From Deltaproteobacteria bacterium (GTDB lineage: Bacteria > Desulfobacterota > Binatia > UBA9968), in contig JAJONK010000159.1 of the NCBI GenBank assembly GCA_021323355.1, positions 1 through 6,343 on the forward strand: a DNA stretch of 6,343 nucleotides, given 5' to 3'. Made by a program: the position numbers and the translations under genes. Below the pieces are notes generated by a model. The model saw only the letters and a program-made list of their open reading frames with translations. It was not told the DNA's origin and made no database searches. Positions 1 to 5,641 of this stretch are shown here, one piece after another. Position 1 is the stretch's first letter, and the number at the start of each line of letters is the position of its first letter.

Positions 1-1
1 T

Positions 2-67
2 CGCATTGAAGTTTTGGAAGGGCAGAGGGTGAAAGGCGGAGAAACAATCGTAGGACGATTCGTATGA
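2..67 (+). CDS. psd: Phosphatidylserine decarboxylase, C-terminal end only (5' truncated)
   Basis: Only the last 21 codons and the TGA stop (65-67) are present; the reading frame enters at base 2. The peptide reads RIEVLEGQRVKGGETIVGRF followed by V. It resembles the usual C-terminus of the short bacterial Psd alpha chain, a stretch of the type 'GdrVkaGetvig' close to the stop. Psd is a pyruvoyl-dependent inner-membrane enzyme that converts phosphatidylserine to phosphatidylethanolamine. The self-cleavage site lies upstream of the window and cannot be checked. The stop overlaps the start of the next gene (ATGA at 64-67), and that gene is pssA, which makes the substrate of Psd; this pairing is the main support for the call. 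A biotin-carboxyl-carrier-like or other beta-barrel C-terminus is the alternative, since 21 residues are few. Confidence 0.72.
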   Translation, partial: RIEVLEGQRVKGGETIVGRFV

Positions 68-918
68 ATGGGATTAATTCTCCAGAGCCGCAGCCGAATC
101 CTCAAGCAAGGGTGCGCCTGCTGCATCGAAAAACACGGCCGCGTGTTCCGCTGCGCCAGCGCATGCCTGCGGAGAAACTTAAAAAAGGGGTATTTTTAAT
201 CCCTAGTCTGTTCACCGCCGGCAACATTATGTGCGGCTTTTTTTCGATTGTATCCACGTTCAATGGAGAATACGTTCAGGCGGTGTTCTTTATCATCCTG
301 GCCAATGTACTTGACGGCGTGGATGGCTACGCGGCGCGCCTGACCAATACCACCAGCCAATTTGGCGTAGAACTCGATTCTCTTGCGGATGTCGTTTCCT
401 TCGGCGTAGCGCCAGCGATCCTGGTTTATTTCTGGGCACTTGTTCCTTGGGGAAACTGGGGATGGTTGGCAGCTTGCACCTACGTCGTCTGCGGCGCATT
501 GCGGTTGGCGCGTTACAACGTGCAAGCCAAGAGCGCCGCCAAGGGTCATTTTGTCGGGTTACCGATTCCAGCCGCCGCCGAAATGATCGCAGCGACAGTT
601 CTCATTTATTACTATATGGGAGGCGAAGGCGCGGCCAACAAGCATCTGACGCTTCTCTTGGTTATTTATGGTCTGGCTCTCTTGATGGTTAGCGGTTTTC
701 ATTATTTCAGTGTGAAGAGCACCGATTTGCGCAAGCGTCTGCCTATCCCGGCCTTGGTTCTTGGTTTGATTTTGATTAAACTCGCTGTTCTGGCGCCGCA
801 AGTTATGTTTTTTACGAGTTTCCTGTTGTACACATTATCCGGTCCCCTCTTATGGTGTTGGACGCTATTAGGGCGTCAACGGGGGAAAAGAGGAGAGACA
901 GCGAAAGCAGTACCGTAA
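64..918 (+). CDS. pssA: CDP-diacylglycerol--serine O-phosphatidyltransferase (type II PssA)
   Basis: This integral membrane enzyme transfers phosphatidyl from CDP-diacylglycerol to L-serine, giving phosphatidylserine and CMP, the first step to phosphatidylethanolamine. The 284-residue product carries the full CDP-alcohol phosphatidyltransferase motif D-G-x2-A-R-x8-G-x3-D-x3-D: D84, D87, G88, A91, R92, G101, D105, D109. The four aspartates bind the divalent metals and the nucleotide. About seven or eight hydrophobic segments follow (roughly residues 42-64, 72-84, 108-127, 132-147, 165-184, 195-212, 226-245 and 248-269), as expected for the family. The first 33 residues are hydrophilic and rich in Pro and Arg, probably a cytosolic tail. 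ATG at 64 is preferred because it overlaps the psd stop, suggesting translational coupling. ATG at 163 (MPAEKLKKG) is an alternative, but neither start has a strong Shine-Dalgarno. Confidence 0.95.
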   Translation: MNGINSPEPQPNPQARVRLLHRKTRPRVPLRQRMPAEKLKKGVFLIPSLFTAGNIMCGFFSIVSTFNGEYVQAVFFIILANVLDGVDGYAARLTNTTSQFGVELDSLADVVSFGVAPAILVYFWALVPWGNWGWLAACTYVVCGALRLARYNVQAKSAAKGHFVGLPIPAAAEMIAATVLIYYYMGGEGAANKHLTLLLVIYGLALLMVSGFHYFSVKSTDLRKRLPIPALVLGLILIKLAVLAPQVMFFTSFLLYTLSGPLLWCWTLLGRQRGKRGETAKAVP

Positions 919-946
919 CCGCCCTCTCTTCTGACACGCAAAGGAT

Positions 947-980
947 ACTCCCGTTGGCATTGCCGCGGGAGTTTTTGTTT
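947..980 (+). terminator. Intrinsic terminator or leucine-operon attenuator hairpin
   Basis: A perfect 7-bp stem, ACTCCCG (947-953) with CGGGAGT (966-972), is followed directly by T-rich sequence (TTTTGTTT, 973-980). The apical part can pair further: GGC (956-958) with GCC (962-964). This is the shape of a rho-independent terminator. It lies 29 bases after the pssA stop and before the leuA Shine-Dalgarno. It could simply end psd-pssA transcription. However, no convincing promoter is visible between it and leuA, so conditional read-through (attenuation) is possible. The structure is seen directly; the function is inferred. Confidence 0.72.
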
Positions 981-1004
981 CTGGACAGTGTTGGCCGCAA
1001 ACTC

Positions 1005-1010
1005 AGGAGG
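1005..1010 (+). promoter_or_regulatory. Strong Shine-Dalgarno that fixes the leuA start
   Basis: A perfect AGGAGG lies four bases before ATG 1015. It decides the start against an in-frame GTG at 988, which has only T-rich terminator sequence upstream, and against ATG 1027, which lies 16 bases away. Confidence 0.85.
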
Positions 1011-1014
1011 AGCC

Positions 1015-2580
1015 ATGTCAGACAGCATGCACAGTAGTCACGTCAGAATTTTCGACACCACATTGCGAGACGGCGAGCAGTCGCCCGGCGCCAGCATGAC
1101 CGTTGAACAGAAAGTGGTCATCGCGCGCCAGTTGGAAAAGCTCGGCGTCGATGTAATCGAGGCGGGGTTTGCCGCCTCATCAGACGGCGATTTCGAATCC
1201 GTAAGACGGGTCTGTAAAGAGGTGAAACGACCGCGCGTGCTCAGCCTGGCGCGTTCTCAAGAAGGAGATATCGAGCGCGCGCTCAAAGCCGTCGAGCATG
1301 CGGTCAATCCCGGCATTCATATATTTATTGCGACTTCGGACATTCATCTGGAGCACAAGCTTCGGATGTCGCGCGAGCAGGTTTTGGAAGCCGCTGTCAA
1401 AGCAGTTAGCTATGCGAAGAAACATATCGATTACATAGAATTCTCGGCGGAAGACGCATCGCGCAGCGCAGTGGAGTTCATGATCCAGGTATTCAAAGAA
1501 GTGATTCGCGCCGGAGCCAATACCATCAACGTTCCGGACACCACCGGATACGCAATTCCTTCAGAATTTGGCGCGCTCATGAGCAACTTGATTGAACGAA
1601 CCGCGGGCGCAGACCGGGTGATTTGGAGCGCGCACTGTCATAACGACCTTGGACTCGCCGTGGCGAACTCGTTGGCGGCCGTGCACAATGGCGCCAGACA
1701 GATCGAATGCACGATTAATGGCATCGGCGAACGGGCCGGCAATACCTCTCTGGAAGAGGTCGTGATGGCGCTGCGCACGAGAAAGAACTATCTCGATCTC
1801 GATACCAATATAATCACCGAGCAGCTTTATCCGACATCACGCCTGGTATCACAGGTCACCGGAATTCCGATTCCGATCAACAAACCGATTGTCGGTGAAA
1901 ACGCTTTTGCGCACGAGGCCGGTATTCATCAGGATGGGGTACTCAAGCACAAGCAAACCTACGAAATCATGACCCCCGAATCTGTAGGCATCAGCGGAAA
2001 TCGCCTGGTCATGGGCAAACATTCCGGCCGACACGCTTTCGATGAGCGGTTAAAGCATCTCGGTTTCAATCTCAGCAAGGAAGACATGAACCGCGCCTTC
2101 CTCCGTTTCAAAGAACTGGCAGACAAGAAAAAAAACGTCTATGACGAAGACATTGAGGCGATCGTTGCCGAAGAGATTCTCAGGGTTCCGGGACAACCGG
2201 ACTGTTATGAGCTGTTGTATCTGAGCGTCAATTCCAGTTCCGACGGCATTCCCTCGGCCACCGTGAAAATTCGGGTCGACGGCCAGGAGCGGATGGATCA
2301 CGCTTCCGGAGACGGCGCCGTCGATGCGTGCTATAAAGTCATCACCAAGATAACCGGCTCTGAGGCGCAACTGGTTCGCTATACGGTGAACGCTATTACC
2401 GGCGGAGCCGATGCTCAGGGCGAGGTCTCCTGTCAAATTCAAGACGGCGGCATCCGAGTATCGGGACAGGGCTCCCATACCGACATCATCATGGCCAGCG
2501 CAGCGGCTTATATCAATGCGCTGAACAAGCTACAGGGACGGAAACAATATCGACAACTGGTTGAGAGAGAGGGCCCATGA
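1015..2580 (+). CDS. leuA: 2-isopropylmalate synthase
   Basis: LeuA catalyses the first committed step of leucine synthesis, condensing acetyl-CoA with 2-oxoisovalerate to 2-isopropylmalate in the cytosol. The 521-residue product has the usual length of the long proteobacterial form. An N-terminal HMGL-like TIM barrel shows FDTTLRDGEQSPG near residues 13-25 with metal ligand D14. It also shows HCHNDLGLAVANS (207-219) with H207 and H209, and NGIGERAGN (235-243) with N243 as the remaining ligand. The linker motif HEAGIHQDGVLK spans 300-311. The C-terminal part, about 395-505, matches the LeuA dimerisation domain that binds leucine for feedback inhibition and ends in the family-typical stretch of small residues near 490-505. 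The LeuA pattern with this C-terminal domain argues against homocitrate synthase or citramalate synthase. The stop overlaps the leuB start (ATGA, 2577-2580). A hairpin upstream may attenuate transcription. Confidence 0.96.
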   Translation: MSDSMHSSHVRIFDTTLRDGEQSPGASMTVEQKVVIARQLEKLGVDVIEAGFAASSDGDFESVRRVCKEVKRPRVLSLARSQEGDIERALKAVEHAVNPGIHIFIATSDIHLEHKLRMSREQVLEAAVKAVSYAKKHIDYIEFSAEDASRSAVEFMIQVFKEVIRAGANTINVPDTTGYAIPSEFGALMSNLIERTAGADRVIWSAHCHNDLGLAVANSLAAVHNGARQIECTINGIGERAGNTSLEEVVMALRTRKNYLDLDTNIITEQLYPTSRLVSQVTGIPIPINKPIVGENAFAHEAGIHQDGVLKHKQTYEIMTPESVGISGNRLVMGKHSGRHAFDERLKHLGFNLSKEDMNRAFLRFKELADKKKNVYDEDIEAIVAEEILRVPGQPDCYELLYLSVNSSSDGIPSATVKIRVDGQERMDHASGDGAVDACYKVITKITGSEAQLVRYTVNAITGGADAQGEVSCQIQDGGIRVSGQGSHTDIIMASAAAYINALNKLQGRKQYRQLVEREGP

Positions 2581-3668
2581 ATTACAAGATCACAGTTTTG
2601 CCGGGCGATGGCATCGGACCCGAGGTGATGAAACAGGGCACCGAGGTGCTTCAACAAGTCGCGCAGCTTTATGGTTTCGGCGTCGATTTGCAGGAAGGGA
2701 TTGTCGGCGGCGCGTCGATCGATGCTCACGGCCAACCTCTGACGGATCGCGTCCTAGACTTATGCAAGCAAAGCAATGCCGTGCTTCTCGGCGCCATGGG
2801 CGGACCCAAATGGGACGGACTCGATTATTCGATTCGCCCGGAGCGCGCGCTACTTGCCCTGCGGCAGGAACTTGGATTGTTTGCCAATCTTCGGCCGGTG
2901 AAATTATTTTCTGCTCTGGCTGCGGCATCGACGTTGAAGCAAGAGGTGGTCGAAGGAACTGACCTGCTCGTCGTTCGCGAATTGACCGGAGGAATTTACT
3001 TCGGGCAGCCCAAAGGTGTGACGAAACTACCCGACGGAACCGAGCGTGGAGTCAATACCGAGGTCTACACCACTCCTGAAATCGAGCGTATCGCTCACGT
3101 GGCGTTTCAGGCCGCCGTAAAGCGGCGTAAAAAAGTTACTTCGGTCGACAAGGCCAACGTGTTAGAGGCTACCGAATTATGGCGCAAAGTGGTTACCCGA
3201 GTGCATGCGGACGAGGGCTATGCGGCCATTCAATTGGAGCATATGCTGGTCGACAACTGCGCCATGCAACTGATCCGCAATCCCAGGCAATTTGACGTGG
3301 TCGTGACTACGAACATGTTCGGAGACATATTGAGCGATGAAGCCGCCATGCTGACAGGGTCCATTGGCATGCTGCCTTCAGCCAGCGTTGGCGGGAAAGT
3401 CGGCATGTACGAGCCGGTTCATGGCAGCGCCCCCGATATTACCGGCCAAGATAAGGCTAATCCTCTTGCAACCATTCTCAGTGTGGCAATGATGCTGCGT
3501 CATTCTCTCGAGCAGAGCGCGGCAGCGGATCGCATAGAAAAAGCCGTGGAGGATGTTTTGAATGGAGGCTACCGAACCGCGGATATTCAACAGAAAGACT
3601 GCCGGCTTGTCGGGTGCAAAGAGATGGGCCAGCTGGTTCGGGACAGGATCGGCGCGGTGAAGGGTTAA
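2577..3668 (+). CDS. leuB: 3-isopropylmalate dehydrogenase
   Basis: LeuB uses NAD+ and a divalent metal to oxidise and decarboxylate 3-isopropylmalate to 2-oxoisocaproate, the third leucine-pathway reaction. The 363-residue product matches the family length. Visible motifs are GDGIGPEV (10-17), the substrate arginines R96, R106 and R134 (in RELTGGIYFG, 134-143), and VDKANVLEA (190-198) with catalytic K192 and the Y141 partner. VDNCAMQL begins at 225 with metal ligand D226. The isocitrate/isopropylmalate dehydrogenase signature starts at NMFGDILSDEAA (246-257), with D250 and D254. YEPVHGSAPDITGQDKANP (278-296) forms the NAD-binding loop, and its D287 favours NAD over NADP. The motif PERALLALRQ (88-97) is the LeuB-type substrate loop rather than that of isocitrate or tartrate dehydrogenase. 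ATG overlaps the leuA stop, and a GA-rich stretch (2563-2573) acts as ribosome-binding site. LeuCD genes are absent between leuA and leuB. Confidence 0.96.
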   Translation: MNYKITVLPGDGIGPEVMKQGTEVLQQVAQLYGFGVDLQEGIVGGASIDAHGQPLTDRVLDLCKQSNAVLLGAMGGPKWDGLDYSIRPERALLALRQELGLFANLRPVKLFSALAAASTLKQEVVEGTDLLVVRELTGGIYFGQPKGVTKLPDGTERGVNTEVYTTPEIERIAHVAFQAAVKRRKKVTSVDKANVLEATELWRKVVTRVHADEGYAAIQLEHMLVDNCAMQLIRNPRQFDVVVTTNMFGDILSDEAAMLTGSIGMLPSASVGGKVGMYEPVHGSAPDITGQDKANPLATILSVAMMLRHSLEQSAAADRIEKAVEDVLNGGYRTADIQQKDCRLVGCKEMGQLVRDRIGAVKG

Positions 3669-3674
3669 GCGAAG

Positions 3675-4697
3675 GTGAAAAAACCAAAGTACAATGTCGC
3701 AATCGTTGGCGCCACGGGAGCCGTTGGTGAACAGATGCGTGAGGTGTTGGAAGAACGGAAATTTCCGGTGGGCGAAATGCGCTTGCTCGCGTCTGAACGG
3801 TCCGCCGGACAGTTTCTTGAGTTTGACGGTCGCCAGCACCGGGTCAGTGTGTTGAACGAGAACTCATTTGAAAATACCGACATTGCGTTGTTTTCTGCCG
3901 GGGGGACTGTCAGCGCAAAATACGTTCCTCCGGCGGTTTCTGCCGGCGCTGTCGTGATTGACAATACCGCCCATTTTCGCATGGCGCCGGACATCCCACT
4001 GGTCGTCCCGGAGGTAAATGCGAGCGCTATCAGTGATTACAAGAAGCGCCGGATTATCGCTAATCCTAACTGCTCCACTATCCAGATGGTGGTTGCTCTT
4101 AAACCGATTCACGATGCCGCGCGAATTAAGCGCGTGGTGGTTTCCACCTATCAATCGGTGTCGGGCGCAGGCAGGCAAGCGATGGAGGAATTAAGCCAGC
4201 AGGTTGCGGCTCTGTATAACAGCAAGGTCGTCGAGAAGAAAAAATTTCCGCACCAGATTGCGTTTAATTGCATACCTCATATCGATGTCTTTATGGAGGA
4301 TGGATACACTAAAGAAGAATGGAAGATGATTCATGAGACACGGAAGATCCTGGGGGAGCCATCGCTGGCGGTAACCGCCACTACCGTGCGCGTCCCAGTT
4401 TTTTTCAGCCACTCGGAGTCGGTGAACGTGGAGACCGAGAAAAAGCTCACCGCTGCGGAAGTGAAATCGCTGCTCCGTCAAGCGCCCGGGATTATCGTCG
4501 CTGATGCGCCGGAGAATAATCTCTATCCGCTGGCACTCGATGCCACGGGCAAAGATGCCACCTATGTGGGTCGAATACGCGAAGATCACTCGGTTCAGAA
4601 CGGCATCAACCTGTGGGTAGTGGCTGACAACCTGCGCAAAGGCGCAGCGCTGAATGCGGTTCAGATCGCTGAAATACTGATTCGCGACTATCTCTGA
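3675..4697 (+). CDS. asd: Aspartate-semialdehyde dehydrogenase
   Basis: Asd reduces beta-aspartyl phosphate with NADPH to L-aspartate-4-semialdehyde, the branch point to lysine/diaminopimelate, threonine and methionine. The 340-residue protein shows an N-terminal Rossmann motif VGATGAVGEQM (11-21), SAGG (74-77), IDNTAHFRM (95-103), VPEVN (111-115) and ANPNCSTIQM (129-138). C133 is the catalytic nucleophile and Q160 lies in YQSVSGAG (159-166). CIPHIDVF (199-206) follows, then the substrate arginine R239 and the catalytic base H246 in HSESV. Length and motifs fit the subfamily common in Gram-positives and many non-enteric Gram-negatives rather than the longer E. coli type. The start is GTG, six bases after the leuB stop, with GAAGGG (3659-3664) as a well-placed Shine-Dalgarno inside the end of leuB. 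No other start fits, since GATGAVG begins only 12 codons in. LeuB followed by asd is a common gene order. Confidence 0.96.
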   Translation: MKKPKYNVAIVGATGAVGEQMREVLEERKFPVGEMRLLASERSAGQFLEFDGRQHRVSVLNENSFENTDIALFSAGGTVSAKYVPPAVSAGAVVIDNTAHFRMAPDIPLVVPEVNASAISDYKKRRIIANPNCSTIQMVVALKPIHDAARIKRVVVSTYQSVSGAGRQAMEELSQQVAALYNSKVVEKKKFPHQIAFNCIPHIDVFMEDGYTKEEWKMIHETRKILGEPSLAVTATTVRVPVFFSHSESVNVETEKKLTAAEVKSLLRQAPGIIVADAPENNLYPLALDATGKDATYVGRIREDHSVQNGINLWVVADNLRKGAALNAVQIAEILIRDYL

Positions 4698-4741
4698 TCA
4701 TCGGCAATGATCCGCCAGTTACTCTCTCCTTCGTCCTCGCA

Positions 4742-5473
4742 GTGAACGTCAAGCTTACCGTTGAGTACGACGGCACCGATTATTGCGGCTGGCAAATTCA
4801 GGCGACCGCCAAAACAGTTCAAGGCGTGTTGGAAAAAGCCGTTTCCACGTTAGTGGGACGGCCCACACGTATCATTGGTTCGGGCCGAACCGACGCGGGT
4901 GTTCATGCCCTTGGACAAGTAGCCAACTTCATATCCGATAAGGAACTCCAACCCTACCGCGTGCAACGCGCTCTCAATGCGCTAACGCCCGAAGATGTCA
5001 CGATCAAGACTGTTGAAATCGTGCCGGATTCCTTCGATGCCCGGCGCCAGGGGCGCAGCCGTATCTATGAATACCGGATATTGAATCGATCGAGTCCTTC
5101 ACCGTTCCATCTGAGATACGCCTGGCATGTGCACGAGCCTCTAGAAACAGCTACAATGCGCCAGGCGATCACTTGCCTCAATGGAGAGCACGATTTTTCT
5201 TCCTTCCGTGGCGCTGGATGCGATGCCGCCCATCCTGTAAGGACGATCTATGCAAGTTCCATAAACCGAAGCGGCGACTTGATTGTTTTTACCATAGAGG
5301 CGACAGCTTTTCTTCGTCACATGGTGCGCAATATCGTTGGCACGTTAGTGGAAGTCGGCCGACAGCAGCGTTCCCCCCAATCCTTTGCCGCACTTCTCGA
5401 TGCGCGCGACCGTACTCAGGCCGGCATGAAAGCTCCGGCGCAGGGTTTGTTCCTGATGGAAGTCAAATACTAG
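4742..5473 (+). CDS. truA: tRNA pseudouridine(38-40) synthase
   Basis: TruA isomerises uridines 38, 39 and 40 in the anticodon stem-loop of many tRNAs to pseudouridine and acts as a homodimer in the cytosol. The 243-residue product has the family length. It opens with the typical beta strand LTVEYDGTDYCGWQ (5-18). Motif II GSGRTDAGVHALGQ (46-59) carries catalytic D51. FDARR (98-102), YEYRI (109-113) and GEHDFSSFR (148-156) follow, then FLRHMVRNIVGTL (190-202) and the C-terminal GLFLMEVKY (235-243). The position usually T in the 'AGxTAP' stretch is K here (AGMKAPAQGL), a minor variation. The start is GTG at 4742; upstream the frame has no ATG, GTG or TTG before an in-frame stop at 4670-4672. 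The start region is pyrimidine-rich with no recognisable Shine-Dalgarno, so translation may be weak or coupled. The gene follows asd by 44 bases with no terminator seen between them. Confidence 0.94.
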   Translation: MNVKLTVEYDGTDYCGWQIQATAKTVQGVLEKAVSTLVGRPTRIIGSGRTDAGVHALGQVANFISDKELQPYRVQRALNALTPEDVTIKTVEIVPDSFDARRQGRSRIYEYRILNRSSPSPFHLRYAWHVHEPLETATMRQAITCLNGEHDFSSFRGAGCDAAHPVRTIYASSINRSGDLIVFTIEATAFLRHMVRNIVGTLVEVGRQQRSPQSFAALLDARDRTQAGMKAPAQGLFLMEVKY

Positions 5474-5531
5474 AAGCAGCACCGAAGCCGTTGGCTCTTG
5501 AGCCGCCATGGAGATGCAACGCCATTGCGCA

Positions 5532-5560
5532 CCGCGATTTAGTGCATTTGCGGATCGCGG
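5532..5560 (+). repeat. Inverted repeat after truA (possible weak terminator)
   Basis: CCGCGAT (5532-5538) and ATCGCGG (5554-5560) form a perfect 7-bp stem around a 15-base loop. What follows is CTTTCGTT, which has too few T residues for a convincing intrinsic terminator. It sits 59 bases after the truA stop and just before the promoter-like sequence, so it may end the leu-asd-truA transcript weakly or be a regulator site. A smaller hairpin, GGCTC/GAGCC at 5493-5504, lies upstream and has no T tract. Confidence 0.35.
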
Positions 5561-5566
5561 CTTTCG

Positions 5567-5594
5567 TTGACACTGTCGCTCACTTCTATATACG
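5567..5594 (+). promoter_or_regulatory. Putative sigma70 promoter of the deacetylase gene
   Basis: A perfect -35 box TTGACA (5567-5572) is followed, after 16 bases, by TATACG (5589-5594), which matches four of six positions of the -10 consensus. An overlapping TATATA at 5587-5592 has a spacing of only 14. Transcription would begin near 5600, leaving a leader of about 40 bases before the Shine-Dalgarno and start at 5642. The location, right after an inverted repeat and before an ORF with a good ribosome-binding site, supports the call. Confidence 0.55.
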
Positions 5595-5641
5595 TTAGCC
5601 GAGATGAGCGAATCCTGCCACGATGAGGGAGGGTGACAATC

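Noticed and set aside
982..1010. TGGACA (982-987) as a -35 box for a leuA promoter downstream of the hairpin.
   Set aside because: No -10-like sequence occurs at the right spacing; that position falls on the Shine-Dalgarno itself.
988..1014. Upstream GTG at 988 as the leuA start, adding nine residues.
   Set aside because: Only T-rich terminator sequence precedes it, whereas ATG 1015 has a perfect AGGAGG at 1005-1010.
852..1037. A 61-codon ORF spanning the pssA end, the terminator and the leuA start, with several Leu codons (ILPLALPREFLFL stretch), considered as a leuA leader peptide.
   Set aside because: It has no Shine-Dalgarno, runs straight through the hairpin and overlaps leuA, and its Leu codons lie inside the terminator arms rather than ahead of them. 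It is most likely an out-of-frame shadow.
2050..2478. Minus-strand 142-codon ORF opposite leuA, and similar long antisense frames opposite leuB and asd.
   Set aside because: They lie wholly inside strongly supported genes on the other strand, have no ribosome-binding sites or recognisable motifs, and reflect codon bias.
5508..5570. A 20-codon ORF in the truA-deacetylase spacer (starting MEMQRHCAP).
   Set aside because: It lacks a ribosome-binding site, overlaps the inverted repeat and the -35 box, and shows no recognisable sequence.
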